From the NCBI RefSeq assembly GCF_001038505.1, contig NZ_LDPY01000001.1, positions 2,790,001-2,854,000 on the forward strand: a stretch of 64,000 nucleotides of DNA, read 5' to 3'. The notes under the pieces were generated by a model. It did no database searches, was not told the DNA's origin, and saw only the letters and a program-made list of their open reading frames with translations. The DNA comes from Puniceibacterium sp. IMCC21224. Lineage in GTDB: Bacteria; Pseudomonadota; Alphaproteobacteria; Rhodobacterales; Rhodobacteraceae. This document shows positions 1-9,136 of the stretch, one piece after another. Position 1 is the first letter of the stretch, and each line of letters opens with the position of its first letter. The position numbers and the translations under genes are program-made.

Positions 1-166
1 AGCAGCGATCCATGTGGTCGCAGAATTCGCTGAATGCGGCGCGGCCCATGCGCACCTGCCCTTCGTTAACGTAATGCGCCACATCATCTGCCAGACAATC
101 CAGCATACCTGCGCGATCCTTGCGGTTGAAGGCGTCGAAATAGCGTTCCAATACGGCCTTGGACAT
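1..166 (-). CDS. SnoaL/NTF2-like protein, N-terminal part (runs off the window)
   Basis: An open frame starts at an ATG four bases after the stop of the phosphatase gene and runs off the left edge after about 55 codons. It begins MSKAVLERYFDAFNRKD and continues with a tryptophan-free helix-strand pattern (ML-DCLADDVAHYVNEGQVR) typical of the first half of SnoaL / ketosteroid-isomerase-like NTF2 folds. A GGGGGA ribosome site lies just upstream, inside the end of the previous gene, so the two are probably translated together. Substrate cannot be inferred; these folds serve as small hydrolases, isomerases or binding proteins. It is the last visible member of the hisD cluster. Confidence 0.7.
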   Translation of the reverse strand, partial: MSKAVLERYFDAFNRKDRAGMLDCLADDVAHYVNEGQVRMGRAAFSEFCDHMDRC

Positions 167-170
167 CGGT

Positions 171-617
171 TCAGGTCCCCCACTTTCCCTTGAGTTGTTC
201 GTAAAGTTGATCGCGCGTCTGGCGATAAGCGTTCAGCTTGGATTCGCGGGTCTCGCCCAGCCCGGTGGGGTCCATGATCGGCCAATATTCCACGCTGAGA
301 TGGAAAAACCGCGTGAGCTCCAACGCCTGACGTTGCGATGCCGGGGACAGCGCCACCACAAGGTCAAAGCCCGACAGCGCCTCACCGTATTGTTCAAGAT
401 CCTCGAAACTGCGGGCGCGATGACGCGACAACTCAACACCGATTTCATTGCAGACGGAAATGGCGAACCCGTCGATATCCAGATCGTTGAGCACCCCAAC
501 CGATTGCACGTAAGCGTCCTGACCATAGAGCTGTTTCATGATCCCCTCGGCCATCGGCGAGCGGACCGCGTTGTGATCGCAGCAAAACAGCACCGATTGC
601 GGCAGAGGATGCGGCAC
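171..617 (-). CDS. Low-molecular-weight protein-tyrosine phosphatase / arsenate-reductase-like protein
   Basis: This 148-residue protein has the phosphatase P-loop C-X5-R-S near its N-terminus (C13, R19, S20, read as CDHNAVRS) and a late DPTG segment that fits the general-acid loop. It matches the usual length of the low-molecular-weight phosphatase family. The start is a GTG three bases after the UPF0262 stop, with a G-rich ribosome site in the end of that gene, so it is in the same operon. Members act as cytosolic cysteine phosphatases on tyrosine phosphate, and some relatives reduce arsenate. No other arsenic genes are nearby, so a phosphatase role is more likely. Confidence 0.85.
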   Translation of the reverse strand: MPHPLPQSVLFCCDHNAVRSPMAEGIMKQLYGQDAYVQSVGVLNDLDIDGFAISVCNEIGVELSRHRARSFEDLEQYGEALSGFDLVVALSPASQRQALELTRFFHLSVEYWPIMDPTGLGETRESKLNAYRQTRDQLYEQLKGKWGT

Positions 618-620
618 CCG

Positions 621-1100
621 TCAGCCCCCGAAATGCAGAACGCATACCAGGGTGAACAGCCGCCGCGCCGTGTCAGCGTCAATCTCGGCCTTGCCCTCAA
701 GACGTTCTTCCAAGATGCGAGCGCCCTCATTGTGGATGCCGCGCCGCGCCATATCGATGGTTTCAATCTGACTGGGCGGCAGCGTTTTGACCGCGTCAAA
801 ATAGCTTTTGCAGATCTGAAAGTAATCCTTGACCACTTGTCGGAACGGCGACAAAGATAGGTGAAATTCTGCCGCCTTTTCATGCGCTTCGGTGCTAACG
901 TCGAACACCAGACGTTTCTCGCGGATCGACAGGCCGACACGGTAGGGACCGTCAGGCACCACGCGATCATCGCGCGCCGGCAGGGTGAACGAATTCTCTT
1001 CCATCAGGTCGAACATCGCCACGCGGCGTTCCTGTTCGATCTCGGGTGTGGGCGGCGGCAGGTTGGCGTCGTCCAGTTCGATATGCGCTATGCGGCTCAT
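621..1100 (-). CDS. UPF0262 family protein
   Basis: The 159-residue product starts MSRIAHIELDD and carries the conserved central stretch of the UPF0262 family (ARDDRVVPDGPYRVGLSIRE, about residues 43-62). The frame stays open 42 codons upstream, but that extension looks non-coding and the ATG at 1100 matches the family's usual start. Function is unknown. Family members sit between hisD and a low-molecular-weight phosphatase in many Rhodobacteraceae, exactly as here, so it is a useful taxonomic marker. It is probably cytosolic, with no signal peptide or membrane segment. Confidence 0.9.
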   Translation of the reverse strand: MSRIAHIELDDANLPPPTPEIEQERRVAMFDLMEENSFTLPARDDRVVPDGPYRVGLSIREKRLVFDVSTEAHEKAAEFHLSLSPFRQVVKDYFQICKSYFDAVKTLPPSQIETIDMARRGIHNEGARILEERLEGKAEIDADTARRLFTLVCVLHFGG

Positions 1101-1230
1101 GGCTGAATCCTTGGGGTCTGTCCCTGCGTAGCGCGGAACCGGGCCTGCCGCAATTGCGCCAATGGGCCGGATCACGCAGAAAACCACTGATGCGTGACAA
1201 ACGGGCCAAGTCGCGGCCCGCAGCATCGCA

Positions 1231-2532
1231 TCAGTCGTTCAGCCGGTTCAACCGTGCGGTCACGCTTAGCCCGTGCGCCTCAAGACTTTCCGAGGTGGCC
1301 AGACGTTCGGCTGCGGGGCCAATCTCCCGCAGGGCCCGAGGCGTCATGCGGGCCAAAGTCGTGCGTTTGACAAAATCCAACACTGACAGTCCGCTAGAAA
1401 ACCGTGCCGAGCGGGCGGTGGGCAGCACGTGGTTCGGGCCACCGACGTAATCGCCAATCGCCTCGGGGGTCCATTGGCCCAGAAAGATTGCGCCGGCGTG
1501 GGTGATTTGTGCACTCAGGGCATCGGGGTCCGCGACACACAATTCCAGATGCTCGGGCGCAATTCTATCCGACAGTGCCGCGGCCTGCACCAGATCACGC
1601 ACCACGATCACAGCGCCGAAATCGCGCCAGCTGGCCCCGGCGATGGCGCGGCGCTCCAGCGTTTGCAGACGCTGTTCCACCGCCTGCGTCACATCCCGGC
1701 CAAATTGTGCATCGGTGGTGATCAGGATCGACTGCGCGCTTTCGTCATGTTCGGCCTGGCTCAGCAGATCGAGTGCGATCCAATCGGGATCGTTGTCCGC
1801 ATCGGCGATCACCAGAATTTCGGATGGACCCGCAATCATGTCGATCCCGACCTTGCCGAACACCCGCCGTTTCGCGGCAGCCACAAAGGCGTTGCCGGGT
1901 CCGGTGATCTTGTCCACCGACGCAATGGTCTCGGTGCCATAGGCCAACGCGGCAATCGCCTGCGCCCCGCCGATGCGATAGATTTCATCCACCCCGGCAA
2001 TCCGCGCCGCCAGCAACACCAGCGGATTCACCACCCCGTCGGGGGTCGGCACGGTGATACACAAACGCGGCACACCGGCCACCTTGGCCGGGATTGCGTT
2101 CATCAGGACTGAGGACGGATAGCTTGCCAATCCGCCAGGCACATAGAGCCCCGCCGCCGCCACAGGCGTCCAGCGCCAGCCCAGCGTCGCGCCCGCCGCA
2201 TCAGTCCATTCATCATCCTGCGGTATCTGACGGGCATGATAGGCGCGGATACGCCCGGCAGCCAGTTCAAGGGCGGCCCGATCCTCGGGGCCAACCCTGG
2301 CGCATTCGTCGTCGATCTCTTGCTGAGAAAACGCCAGCTTGCCCGGCTCCAGCGCGAGTCGGTCGAATTTCGCCGTCAGCTCAATCACCGCCTGATCGCC
2401 GCGCGCCCGGACATCCGCGATGATCCCGGCGACAATATCATCGACGTCGGGACTGTCTTCGCGTTTGGCCCCCAGCAGATGACCAAAGGCCTGCTCGAAA
2501 TTGGGTTGATCGTGGTCTAGGAACACAGGCAT
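1231..2532 (-). CDS. hisD: Histidinol dehydrogenase
   Basis: HisD catalyses the last two steps of histidine biosynthesis, oxidising L-histidinol to L-histidine with two NAD+. The 433-residue length is standard. The family signature is present at about residues 209-241 (KITGPGNAFV through the IAGPSEIL segment). Gln259 and His262 (SQAEHDES) fall at the positions known to bind zinc in the E. coli enzyme. The ATG at 2532 has an AAAGGG ribosome site. It leads a minus-strand run with UPF0262, the phosphatase and the NTF2-like gene. The 130-base gap to UPF0262 is larger than within the rest of the run. Confidence 0.97.
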   Translation of the reverse strand: MPVFLDHDQPNFEQAFGHLLGAKREDSPDVDDIVAGIIADVRARGDQAVIELTAKFDRLALEPGKLAFSQQEIDDECARVGPEDRAALELAAGRIRAYHARQIPQDDEWTDAAGATLGWRWTPVAAAGLYVPGGLASYPSSVLMNAIPAKVAGVPRLCITVPTPDGVVNPLVLLAARIAGVDEIYRIGGAQAIAALAYGTETIASVDKITGPGNAFVAAAKRRVFGKVGIDMIAGPSEILVIADADNDPDWIALDLLSQAEHDESAQSILITTDAQFGRDVTQAVEQRLQTLERRAIAGASWRDFGAVIVVRDLVQAAALSDRIAPEHLELCVADPDALSAQITHAGAIFLGQWTPEAIGDYVGGPNHVLPTARSARFSSGLSVLDFVKRTTLARMTPRALREIGPAAERLATSESLEAHGLSVTARLNRLND

Positions 2533-2609
2533 GGCGGACCCTTTCGCTTTGTCGCGTTCCTAGCGCGGCTGCGTCCGGGCCTCAAGGCGCTGCGCACCAG
2601 GGACGGGTG

Positions 2610-5600
2610 TCAAAGGTCGATCTCGATCACTCCGTCCTTCTGCGCTGCGCGGCTCTGGCACAGGATCAGCGCCCCGGCGCGCTGCGCCGCCGACAGAACA
2701 AAGTCGCGGTGTTCGACATCTCCCGACACCAATCCACATTTGCACACGCCGCACAGCCCGTCAGAGCATTTCAGATCGACGCGATAGCCGTGTTCGACCA
2801 GCACCTCGGCCGCTGACCGGTCAGCGGCGACGGCCAGATCCCGCCCCGCACGTTTGAGCCGCAGCGTGAACGGATAGTTCACCTGATCCGGCAAGTCGGG
2901 AACCGAGAAATATTCCAGATGCCGCGCCTCTTCGGGATAGCCAGCGCCGGTTGCGGCCTCAAGAACGGCGGACATGTAGCGCGCAGCACCACAGGTATAA
3001 AGGTGCCAGCCGGGATGATATTCGCCAAGCAACCGGTACATATCGGCGCGCCCGCCTTCGTCCGTGATGTGCAGCGTCACTTTGTCGGCCCAATCCATCC
3101 CAGCCAGATCGTCGAGATACCCCATCTTCGTACGGCTGCGCCCGGAATAATGCAGGGCGAAATCGCGCCCCTGCGCGTGCAATTCATGCGCCATTGCGAT
3201 CATTGGCGTGATACCGATGCCCCCGCCCATCAGCAGGCTGAACGTCGCATCGGGGACCAGCGGAAAATGGTTGATCGGATGTGAGATAAAGACCCGCCGC
3301 CCGACATCAAAGATTCGGTGCAGCAGGGCTGATCCGCCCTTGCCATGTTGTTCGTTCAGAACGCCAATCTGATAGCTGCTGCGGTCTGCCGGATCGCCGG
3401 ACATGGAATATTGACGCAGAAATTCCGGGGCGACCACGATATCCAGATGCGCGCCGGCCTGCCATTCCGGCAGATCGCCGCCATCAACCGGTCGGAATTC
3501 GTATTTGGTGATACCTTCGGCCATGACCTCGGCCTTAGTGATCTCGACCTGAATGACAGGGCTTTCGCCTGCGGCGGAATAGACATGCGCCAGGTTCCGG
3601 GTGTCGCCCTGTGCCAGTCGCGCCTTGTAGCGGACAGCAGGAATCATCGCGCGGTAGGCGGCGATCCCGGCCTCGCGGTCCATCGGAAACGGGTACGGAT
3701 AGGGGTGCGGTGCCAGCGGTGCGGGATAGACCGCCAACGTCTGGTTCTCGTATTTCAGCGTCAGCCCGGTCTGAAGCGTGCGCGCGTTGACCGGCTGCGT
3801 TGTGGGGCGGTAGCCACCATCCTGCGCCACCTCAAGATCCCACCACCATTTCTTGGCCGGGTTCAGCCCGCCATGCCCGACCGCATCGTCCAGCCGCGCC
3901 AGCACCGGGGCCGCGGCCGGCAGGTTCATCGCCGCCCAGCGGAATGGTTTTTCAGCGAACAGCCCATTCAGGTTCCAGGGGCAGGTCTTCATGCAGCGGC
4001 CACACATCGCGCCGCCGGGGGTGGTGATCCGATAAGTGGCGCATTTCTGGCTGTCGGATTTCCAGATCTCATAGCCATTGAACATCAGCTTGGGCCCGGC
4101 GGTGATTGCGCCAGACGGGCATTCGCGGGCGCATTTATTGCAGCTCTCGCAGAACTTTTGCAGGCCAAAGTCGATGGGCCTGTCATGCGCCATCGGCAGG
4201 TCCGTCGTGATCGCCCCGGATTTCAGACGCGGCCCCAGGAACGGGTTCAGGATCACCTCGCCAATGCGGCTGACCTCGCCCAGACCCGCCAGCAGCAGCA
4301 GCGGCGGTTGCAGCACTTCGCCGTCCATCACTGAATGCGCCTTGGCACTGTAGCCCAGATTGCGGATTTGCCGCGCAATGACGCCGCCCAACAGCGAAAA
4401 CCGCAGATAGGCCCGCATGGATTGCGCCACCGCGATCCAATCATCGCCCGAGGATCCCTCCATTGTCTCGAACCCCTGATCAATGATCAGCGAAATCGCC
4501 TGATCGTGGGGCGGATTGATCACCACACCGCGCGCATCATGGGAATACCATGCCCAGTCAGGGCAGCGTGAAATGCCCACGGCATCCGCGCCGAGATAAT
4601 AGCAGGTCGCCTTGACCAGTTCCGCCGCCTCCTGTGGGTCGATCTGAATCCTGTCCGGTGCCGGGTCGCCATCCTGCAGCAGAACAAATGCCCCAAGCGC
4701 GCGCCGCTGCGCCGCCGAAGGCGCGGCCTTGCGTACGTAATGCCCGCCTTTGGCACCATCCTGAAGCGTCTTGCCCATGTCACCGAACTGCGCGCGGGCG
4801 AACATGTCGGCGCGTTTGGGCACACGGGCAACGCGTGGCTCATCAATATAGGTGGTGGGTGTGTCAACGCGTTTGAGCGTCTCGAACGGATGCGCCCCGT
4901 CGACAAAGCGGCGCTTGGCATAGGGTATGGCATTCAGCGCGCTACGGGGTGCGTCGCGCCCCAACCGCCACCGCAGGCCAAAGGCCGATCCCGGCTGTGC
5001 ATCGCGCGACTTCAGTGGCAGATCAGTGGCGATTTCAAACGTCGTGGTCACCGCCGCCAGGCCAAAGCGGCTGCCGATATAGGGATGGGTCAGCACGCCG
5101 CCCTCAAGTGTGGCCAGCCCCGCCGCGACCGCCAACCGACCCAGATCAACATCAGACGTGGACACGGTATGCCCGCGCGCATCATATCCCAGAACCCGCA
5201 GGTAATTCGCAATGACAATCGCCGTCTCAGCGGCCAGCAGCCCGGCGCGATGCGCCTGCGCATCGGTGATCCAGCCAGTGCCCGGTTCTGCGGACGTTGG
5301 ATCGCGCGGGTTTTCATACAGGAACACCAGCGCATGGGTGTGACCGTCGATGGTGGTGGGCGGTGCCTCCATGCTTTCCTTGAGATCGGCCATAATCATG
5401 TCGATCCCCGAGGCCAAAGTCTTGGTCTGGCGGGTACGCAGATCCCGCGCGAGCCGCGCAACATCCGGGTTCACAAAAGGTTTCAACAGTCTGGCAGCAT
5501 TGGGCAGAGCACAGGCGCCGACCACAGCAGCATCAGCGAAATACCCAAACGCCTTGAGGTGATTGGCACGCTCGACCGGGTCGCCGGGTGCATCGGCCTG

Positions 5601-5822
5601 AACCCGATTTACCAACCCATCGCGGATCGCGTCCAGCATCGCCTGATGTTCGCGCATTGCGTTGATGATGGAGCGCGGATCGGCGGGACGGTCGAACAAC
5701 AGCGGCACCATCGGCGGAACAGTCGTCAGGTCGGGCAGATTGTTACGCCGCGCCAGACGTTCCACCGGATATGGCCCCATGTGAACCGGACGGGATTTAT
5801 GCGAGAAGAACCGCAGGGTCAT
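2610..5822 (-). CDS. Self-sufficient cobalamin-dependent reductive dehalogenase with fused NAD(P)H:ferredoxin reductase
   Basis: A 1070-residue multidomain protein. Residues about 70-290 form a degenerate copy of the cobalamin domain, and residues about 400-545 the working one, with a KATCYYLGADAVGI motif. Two ferredoxin motifs follow: C558-X2-C-X2-C-X3-CP and C594...C607-X2-C610-X3-C614-P. Residues about 745-970 resemble an FNR/phthalate-dioxygenase reductase (RQYSMSG flavin motif, GGGIGITPM nucleotide motif). The C-terminus is a plant-type [2Fe-2S] domain (C1019, C1024, C1027, C1055). This architecture matches BhbA-type aerobic catabolic dehalogenases, which reduce ortho-halophenols. Y426 and K494 are candidates for the proton-donor pair. 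There is no Tat signal and no membrane anchor gene, so it is probably cytosolic. The ATG at 5822 has a GGAG site. Epoxyqueuosine reductase is excluded by length and the reductase fusion. Confidence 0.93.
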   Translation of the reverse strand: MTLRFFSHKSRPVHMGPYPVERLARRNNLPDLTTVPPMVPLLFDRPADPRSIINAMREHQAMLDAIRDGLVNRVQADAPGDPVERANHLKAFGYFADAAVVGACALPNAARLLKPFVNPDVARLARDLRTRQTKTLASGIDMIMADLKESMEAPPTTIDGHTHALVFLYENPRDPTSAEPGTGWITDAQAHRAGLLAAETAIVIANYLRVLGYDARGHTVSTSDVDLGRLAVAAGLATLEGGVLTHPYIGSRFGLAAVTTTFEIATDLPLKSRDAQPGSAFGLRWRLGRDAPRSALNAIPYAKRRFVDGAHPFETLKRVDTPTTYIDEPRVARVPKRADMFARAQFGDMGKTLQDGAKGGHYVRKAAPSAAQRRALGAFVLLQDGDPAPDRIQIDPQEAAELVKATCYYLGADAVGISRCPDWAWYSHDARGVVINPPHDQAISLIIDQGFETMEGSSGDDWIAVAQSMRAYLRFSLLGGVIARQIRNLGYSAKAHSVMDGEVLQPPLLLLAGLGEVSRIGEVILNPFLGPRLKSGAITTDLPMAHDRPIDFGLQKFCESCNKCARECPSGAITAGPKLMFNGYEIWKSDSQKCATYRITTPGGAMCGRCMKTCPWNLNGLFAEKPFRWAAMNLPAAAPVLARLDDAVGHGGLNPAKKWWWDLEVAQDGGYRPTTQPVNARTLQTGLTLKYENQTLAVYPAPLAPHPYPYPFPMDREAGIAAYRAMIPAVRYKARLAQGDTRNLAHVYSAAGESPVIQVEITKAEVMAEGITKYEFRPVDGGDLPEWQAGAHLDIVVAPEFLRQYSMSGDPADRSSYQIGVLNEQHGKGGSALLHRIFDVGRRVFISHPINHFPLVPDATFSLLMGGGIGITPMIAMAHELHAQGRDFALHYSGRSRTKMGYLDDLAGMDWADKVTLHITDEGGRADMYRLLGEYHPGWHLYTCGAARYMSAVLEAATGAGYPEEARHLEYFSVPDLPDQVNYPFTLRLKRAGRDLAVAADRSAAEVLVEHGYRVDLKCSDGLCGVCKCGLVSGDVEHRDFVLSAAQRAGALILCQSRAAQKDGVIEIDL

Positions 5823-5930
5823 GCGGGGGCGCTCCGTTGTTCGCGGCCTGTGGCATGATCCCACCGCCCCTGAACGGGTCCAGGGCGTCAGATGACAGCC
5901 ATCCTATTGCTCGGACGAAAAGCTATCAGC

Positions 5931-5958
5931 GGGGGCGGCAAAGTCAATCGCCGCCCCC
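5931..5958 (-). terminator. GC hairpin after the RND pump gene
   Basis: Perfect 9-bp arms GGGGGCGGC and GCCGCCCCC enclose a 10-base loop, 19 bases after the RND pump stop codon. The following bases on the minus strand are not a clean T tract, so it may be a weak terminator or an mRNA-stabilising hairpin. It separates the pump from the dehalogenase gene, whose own promoter would have to lie between here and 5823. Confidence 0.5.
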
Positions 5959-5977
5959 CGATGTCACGACCCGCAGG

Positions 5978-8900
5978 TCATTCGGCCGGGGTCACAACCC
6001 CGGTCGGCGCTTTTTCTTTGGCTGGTTTACCGCCGAAACGTGCCACCATGGCAAAGAAGTAGGGCACAAACAGCACACCAAAGATCGTTGCAGCAATGGT
6101 TCCGGCCAACACACCGGCACCAATCGCCGTGCGCCCGCCGGACCCTGCGCCCGAGCTGAGCAGCAGCGGCAACACGCCCAGCGAAAACGCCATAGACGTC
6201 ATGATGATCGGGCGGAACCGTTGGCGCGCGGCATCAACGGCGGCGTCGACAACCGACAGCCCGTCCTCTCGCCGGTCACGGGCGAATTCGACGATCAGGA
6301 TCGCGTTCTTGCCCGTCAGACCGATCACCGTCAGCAGACCAACCTGAAAGAACACGCCATTTTCGAACCCGCCCAGCCAGGCACCGCACAGCGCCCCCAA
6401 CACACCGATCGGCATCGCAAGCATCACCGCGAACGGGATCGACCAGCTTTCGTATAGCGCCGCCAGCGACAGAAAGACCGCCGCCAGGGACAACGCATAC
6501 AGCAGCGGTGCCTGATTGCCCGATTGCTGCTCTTCGAGCGACAGACCGGTCCAGGCGACCTGATATCCGGGGGGGAGTTGCTGAACCAGCCGCTCGATCT
6601 CGGCAATCGCCTCGCCGGTACTGACGCCGGGCGCGGGAGACCCCTGGATCTGCATCGACGGCACACCATTGTAGCGGTTCACGCCCTGTGGTCCGAACTG
6701 CCAGCTTCCGTCGGCAAAGTTCGAGAAAGGCACCAGACCGCCGCTCGCGTTGCGCACGCGCCACTTCTCAAGATCCGATGGGCCAGAGCGCGACGCAGGT
6801 TCCCCCTGCACATAGACCCGTTTGATCCGTCCCTCATCGACAAAGTCGTTGACGTAGCGACCTGCCCAGGCAGTGGTCAGCAGATTGCCCACATCGGTGG
6901 CGCTGACCCCCATCGCCCCGGCGCGACGCCAGTCGATATCAAGGTTGAACTGCGACGCATCTTCGAGCCCGCTGGGCCGTGCCGACCCGATCAGTGGGCT
7001 TTGCGCCGCCATCCCCAGCATCTGGTTGCGTGCATCCAGCAACTGTTCGTGGGTCTGTCCGGCCCGCGCCTGCAGGAAAAAGTCAAAGCCCGAGACGTTG
7101 CCAAGCTCGATCACCGACGGCGGCACGATGGGGAACACCATCGCATCCTGAATCTGACTGAATGCGCCAAAGGCCCGCCCCGCGAGCGCCTGCGCACTTA
7201 GGTTCGGCGTCTCGCGCTCCGACCAGTCCTTGAGCCTGACAAAGACCAGACCCATGTTCTGCCCCTGCCCGGCAAAGCTAAACCCAGCAACACCAAAAAC
7301 CGATTCCACCATGTCGGATTCGTTGTTGAGGTAATAATCCTCAACTTTGGCAACCACATCCAGCGTCCGCTCTGCCGTTGCACCGGTCGGCCCCTGAATC
7401 AGGGTAAAGAGGATCCCCTGATCTTCGTCCGGCAAGAACCCCTGCGGCGTGCGCATGAACAGGGTTACCATTGACGCGATGATCATCAGATAGACGATGC
7501 CAACGCGCACAGGGCGCCGCACGATCCAGCCGACGCTGCGCCCGTAACCAGCCAACACACCGTCAAAGCCACGATTGAACAGACCAAAAGGTCCGCGCCG
7601 GGGCGCATCATGATCACCAGCCCTGAGCATGCTGGCACACAGCGCCGGTGTCAGGGTCAACGCCACCACCACCGACAGCGACATCGCCGAAATGATGGTG
7701 ATCGCGAATTGTTTGTAGATCACCCCGGTCGAGCCGGGAAAGAACGCCATCGGCACGAACACTGCCGACAGCACCACCGCAATGCCGATCAAGGCACCGG
7801 TGATCTGGTCCATCGACTTGCGCGTCGCCTCGAGCGGGCCGATCTTGTCCTGCTGCATGATCCGTTCGACGTTTTCGACCACAACAATCGCGTCGTCGAC
7901 CAACAGACCGATGGCCAGGACCATCGCCAGCATGGTCAGCGTATTGATCGAAAATCCAAACGCCGCCATCACGCCAAAGGTACCCAGCAACACGACCGGC
8001 ACGGCAAGCGTCGGGATCAGCGTGGCGCGGAAATTCTGGAGAAAGAGGTACATCACCAGGAACACCAGCACGATCGCCTCGATCAGCGTCTTGATGACCT
8101 CTTCGATCGAAATCGTCACAAAGGGCGTGGTGTCATAAGGGATGACGTATTCGACGCCATCGGGGAAATAGGCCGCGAGTTCTTCGATCCGCGCAGATAC
8201 GTCAGCAGCAGTATCGAGCGCGTTGGCCCCAGGCGCGAGGCTGATCGCCATACCCGCCGATGGCTTGCGGTTGAATCGCGAGATGGTGGCATAGCTCTCG
8301 GCACCGATTTCGACCCGCGCGACATCGTTCAACAGCACCAGTCCACCATCGGTTTCGGCGCGCAGTACAATCTGGCGGAAATCCTCGGGTGAGGTCAGCA
8401 GCGATTGCGCCGTGATCGTGGCGTTCAGCATCTGGCCTTCGACCGCCGGGCGCGACCCGAACGATCCGGCCGATATCTGCGCATTCTCTGCCGAAACCGC
8501 GGCCACCACATCACTCGGGGTCAGTTCAAATGCAGCCAGTTTGACCGGGTCGAGCCAGATCCGCATGGCGTATTGCGCCCCGAACACCTGCACGCTGCCC
8601 ACACCCTCAACTCGGCTGATTTCATTCACCATCCGCGAGTTGAGGTAATCCCCCAGGTCAGTTTCGTCATAATCGCCTTTTTGTGCGATCAGCGCGACCA
8701 CCATCAGGAACCCGGCCGAGGATTTGCGCACGGAAACACCCTGCCGCTGCACCGGTTCGGGCAACAGCGCACTGGCCTGCGCCAGTTTGTTCTGCACCTG
8801 AACCTGCGCGATATCGGGATCGGTTCCCGTCTCGAATGTGAGGGTCACACTGGCCGAACCGGATGAGGTCGAGCTGGACGAGATATAGCGCAGCCCGTCC

Positions 8901-9115
8901 AGACCGGTCATCTGCTGTTCGATCACCTGGGTGACGGTATTCGCCACGGTTTCTGCCGAGGCCCCCGGATAGCTCGCGTTGACCGATACGGTCGGCGGCG
9001 CGATCTGGGGGTATTGTGCCACTGGAAGGGTAAGAACCGACAAAATGCCGATCCCCATGATGAAGATTGCGATGACCCATGCAAAGATTGGTCGATCGAT
9101 AAAGAAACGGGCCAT
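5978..9115 (-). CDS. RND multidrug efflux pump, inner-membrane transporter (HAE1 family)
   Basis: At 1045 residues this is the normal size for AcrB/MexB-type transporters. It starts MARFFIDRPIFAWVIAIFIM, the typical first transmembrane helix, and has the proton-relay pair D407-D408 in GLLVDDAIVVVENVER, at the same numbers as in AcrB. Two large periplasmic loops and a second six-helix half follow, ending in a lysine-rich tail. It should export hydrophobic compounds from the periplasm and inner membrane using proton influx. The adaptor gene lies 21 bases upstream. No outer-membrane channel gene is in the window, so a TolC-like partner must be encoded elsewhere. Confidence 0.97.
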   Translation of the reverse strand: MARFFIDRPIFAWVIAIFIMGIGILSVLTLPVAQYPQIAPPTVSVNASYPGASAETVANTVTQVIEQQMTGLDGLRYISSSSTSSGSASVTLTFETGTDPDIAQVQVQNKLAQASALLPEPVQRQGVSVRKSSAGFLMVVALIAQKGDYDETDLGDYLNSRMVNEISRVEGVGSVQVFGAQYAMRIWLDPVKLAAFELTPSDVVAAVSAENAQISAGSFGSRPAVEGQMLNATITAQSLLTSPEDFRQIVLRAETDGGLVLLNDVARVEIGAESYATISRFNRKPSAGMAISLAPGANALDTAADVSARIEELAAYFPDGVEYVIPYDTTPFVTISIEEVIKTLIEAIVLVFLVMYLFLQNFRATLIPTLAVPVVLLGTFGVMAAFGFSINTLTMLAMVLAIGLLVDDAIVVVENVERIMQQDKIGPLEATRKSMDQITGALIGIAVVLSAVFVPMAFFPGSTGVIYKQFAITIISAMSLSVVVALTLTPALCASMLRAGDHDAPRRGPFGLFNRGFDGVLAGYGRSVGWIVRRPVRVGIVYLMIIASMVTLFMRTPQGFLPDEDQGILFTLIQGPTGATAERTLDVVAKVEDYYLNNESDMVESVFGVAGFSFAGQGQNMGLVFVRLKDWSERETPNLSAQALAGRAFGAFSQIQDAMVFPIVPPSVIELGNVSGFDFFLQARAGQTHEQLLDARNQMLGMAAQSPLIGSARPSGLEDASQFNLDIDWRRAGAMGVSATDVGNLLTTAWAGRYVNDFVDEGRIKRVYVQGEPASRSGPSDLEKWRVRNASGGLVPFSNFADGSWQFGPQGVNRYNGVPSMQIQGSPAPGVSTGEAIAEIERLVQQLPPGYQVAWTGLSLEEQQSGNQAPLLYALSLAAVFLSLAALYESWSIPFAVMLAMPIGVLGALCGAWLGGFENGVFFQVGLLTVIGLTGKNAILIVEFARDRREDGLSVVDAAVDAARQRFRPIIMTSMAFSLGVLPLLLSSGAGSGGRTAIGAGVLAGTIAATIFGVLFVPYFFAMVARFGGKPAKEKAPTGVVTPAE

Positions 9116-9136
9116 GCGCGTTGCTCCGGTCTGAAA

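Noticed and set aside
3345..4334. 329-residue frame opposite the dehalogenase gene
   Set aside because: It lies fully antisense to a well-supported gene, has a His/Arg/Gln-rich composition typical of GC-rich antisense frames, and shows no motif.
5823..5977. Cobalamin riboswitch upstream of the dehalogenase
   Set aside because: No B12-box-like sequence or suitable fold is visible; the gap contains only one GC hairpin that belongs to the RND gene end.
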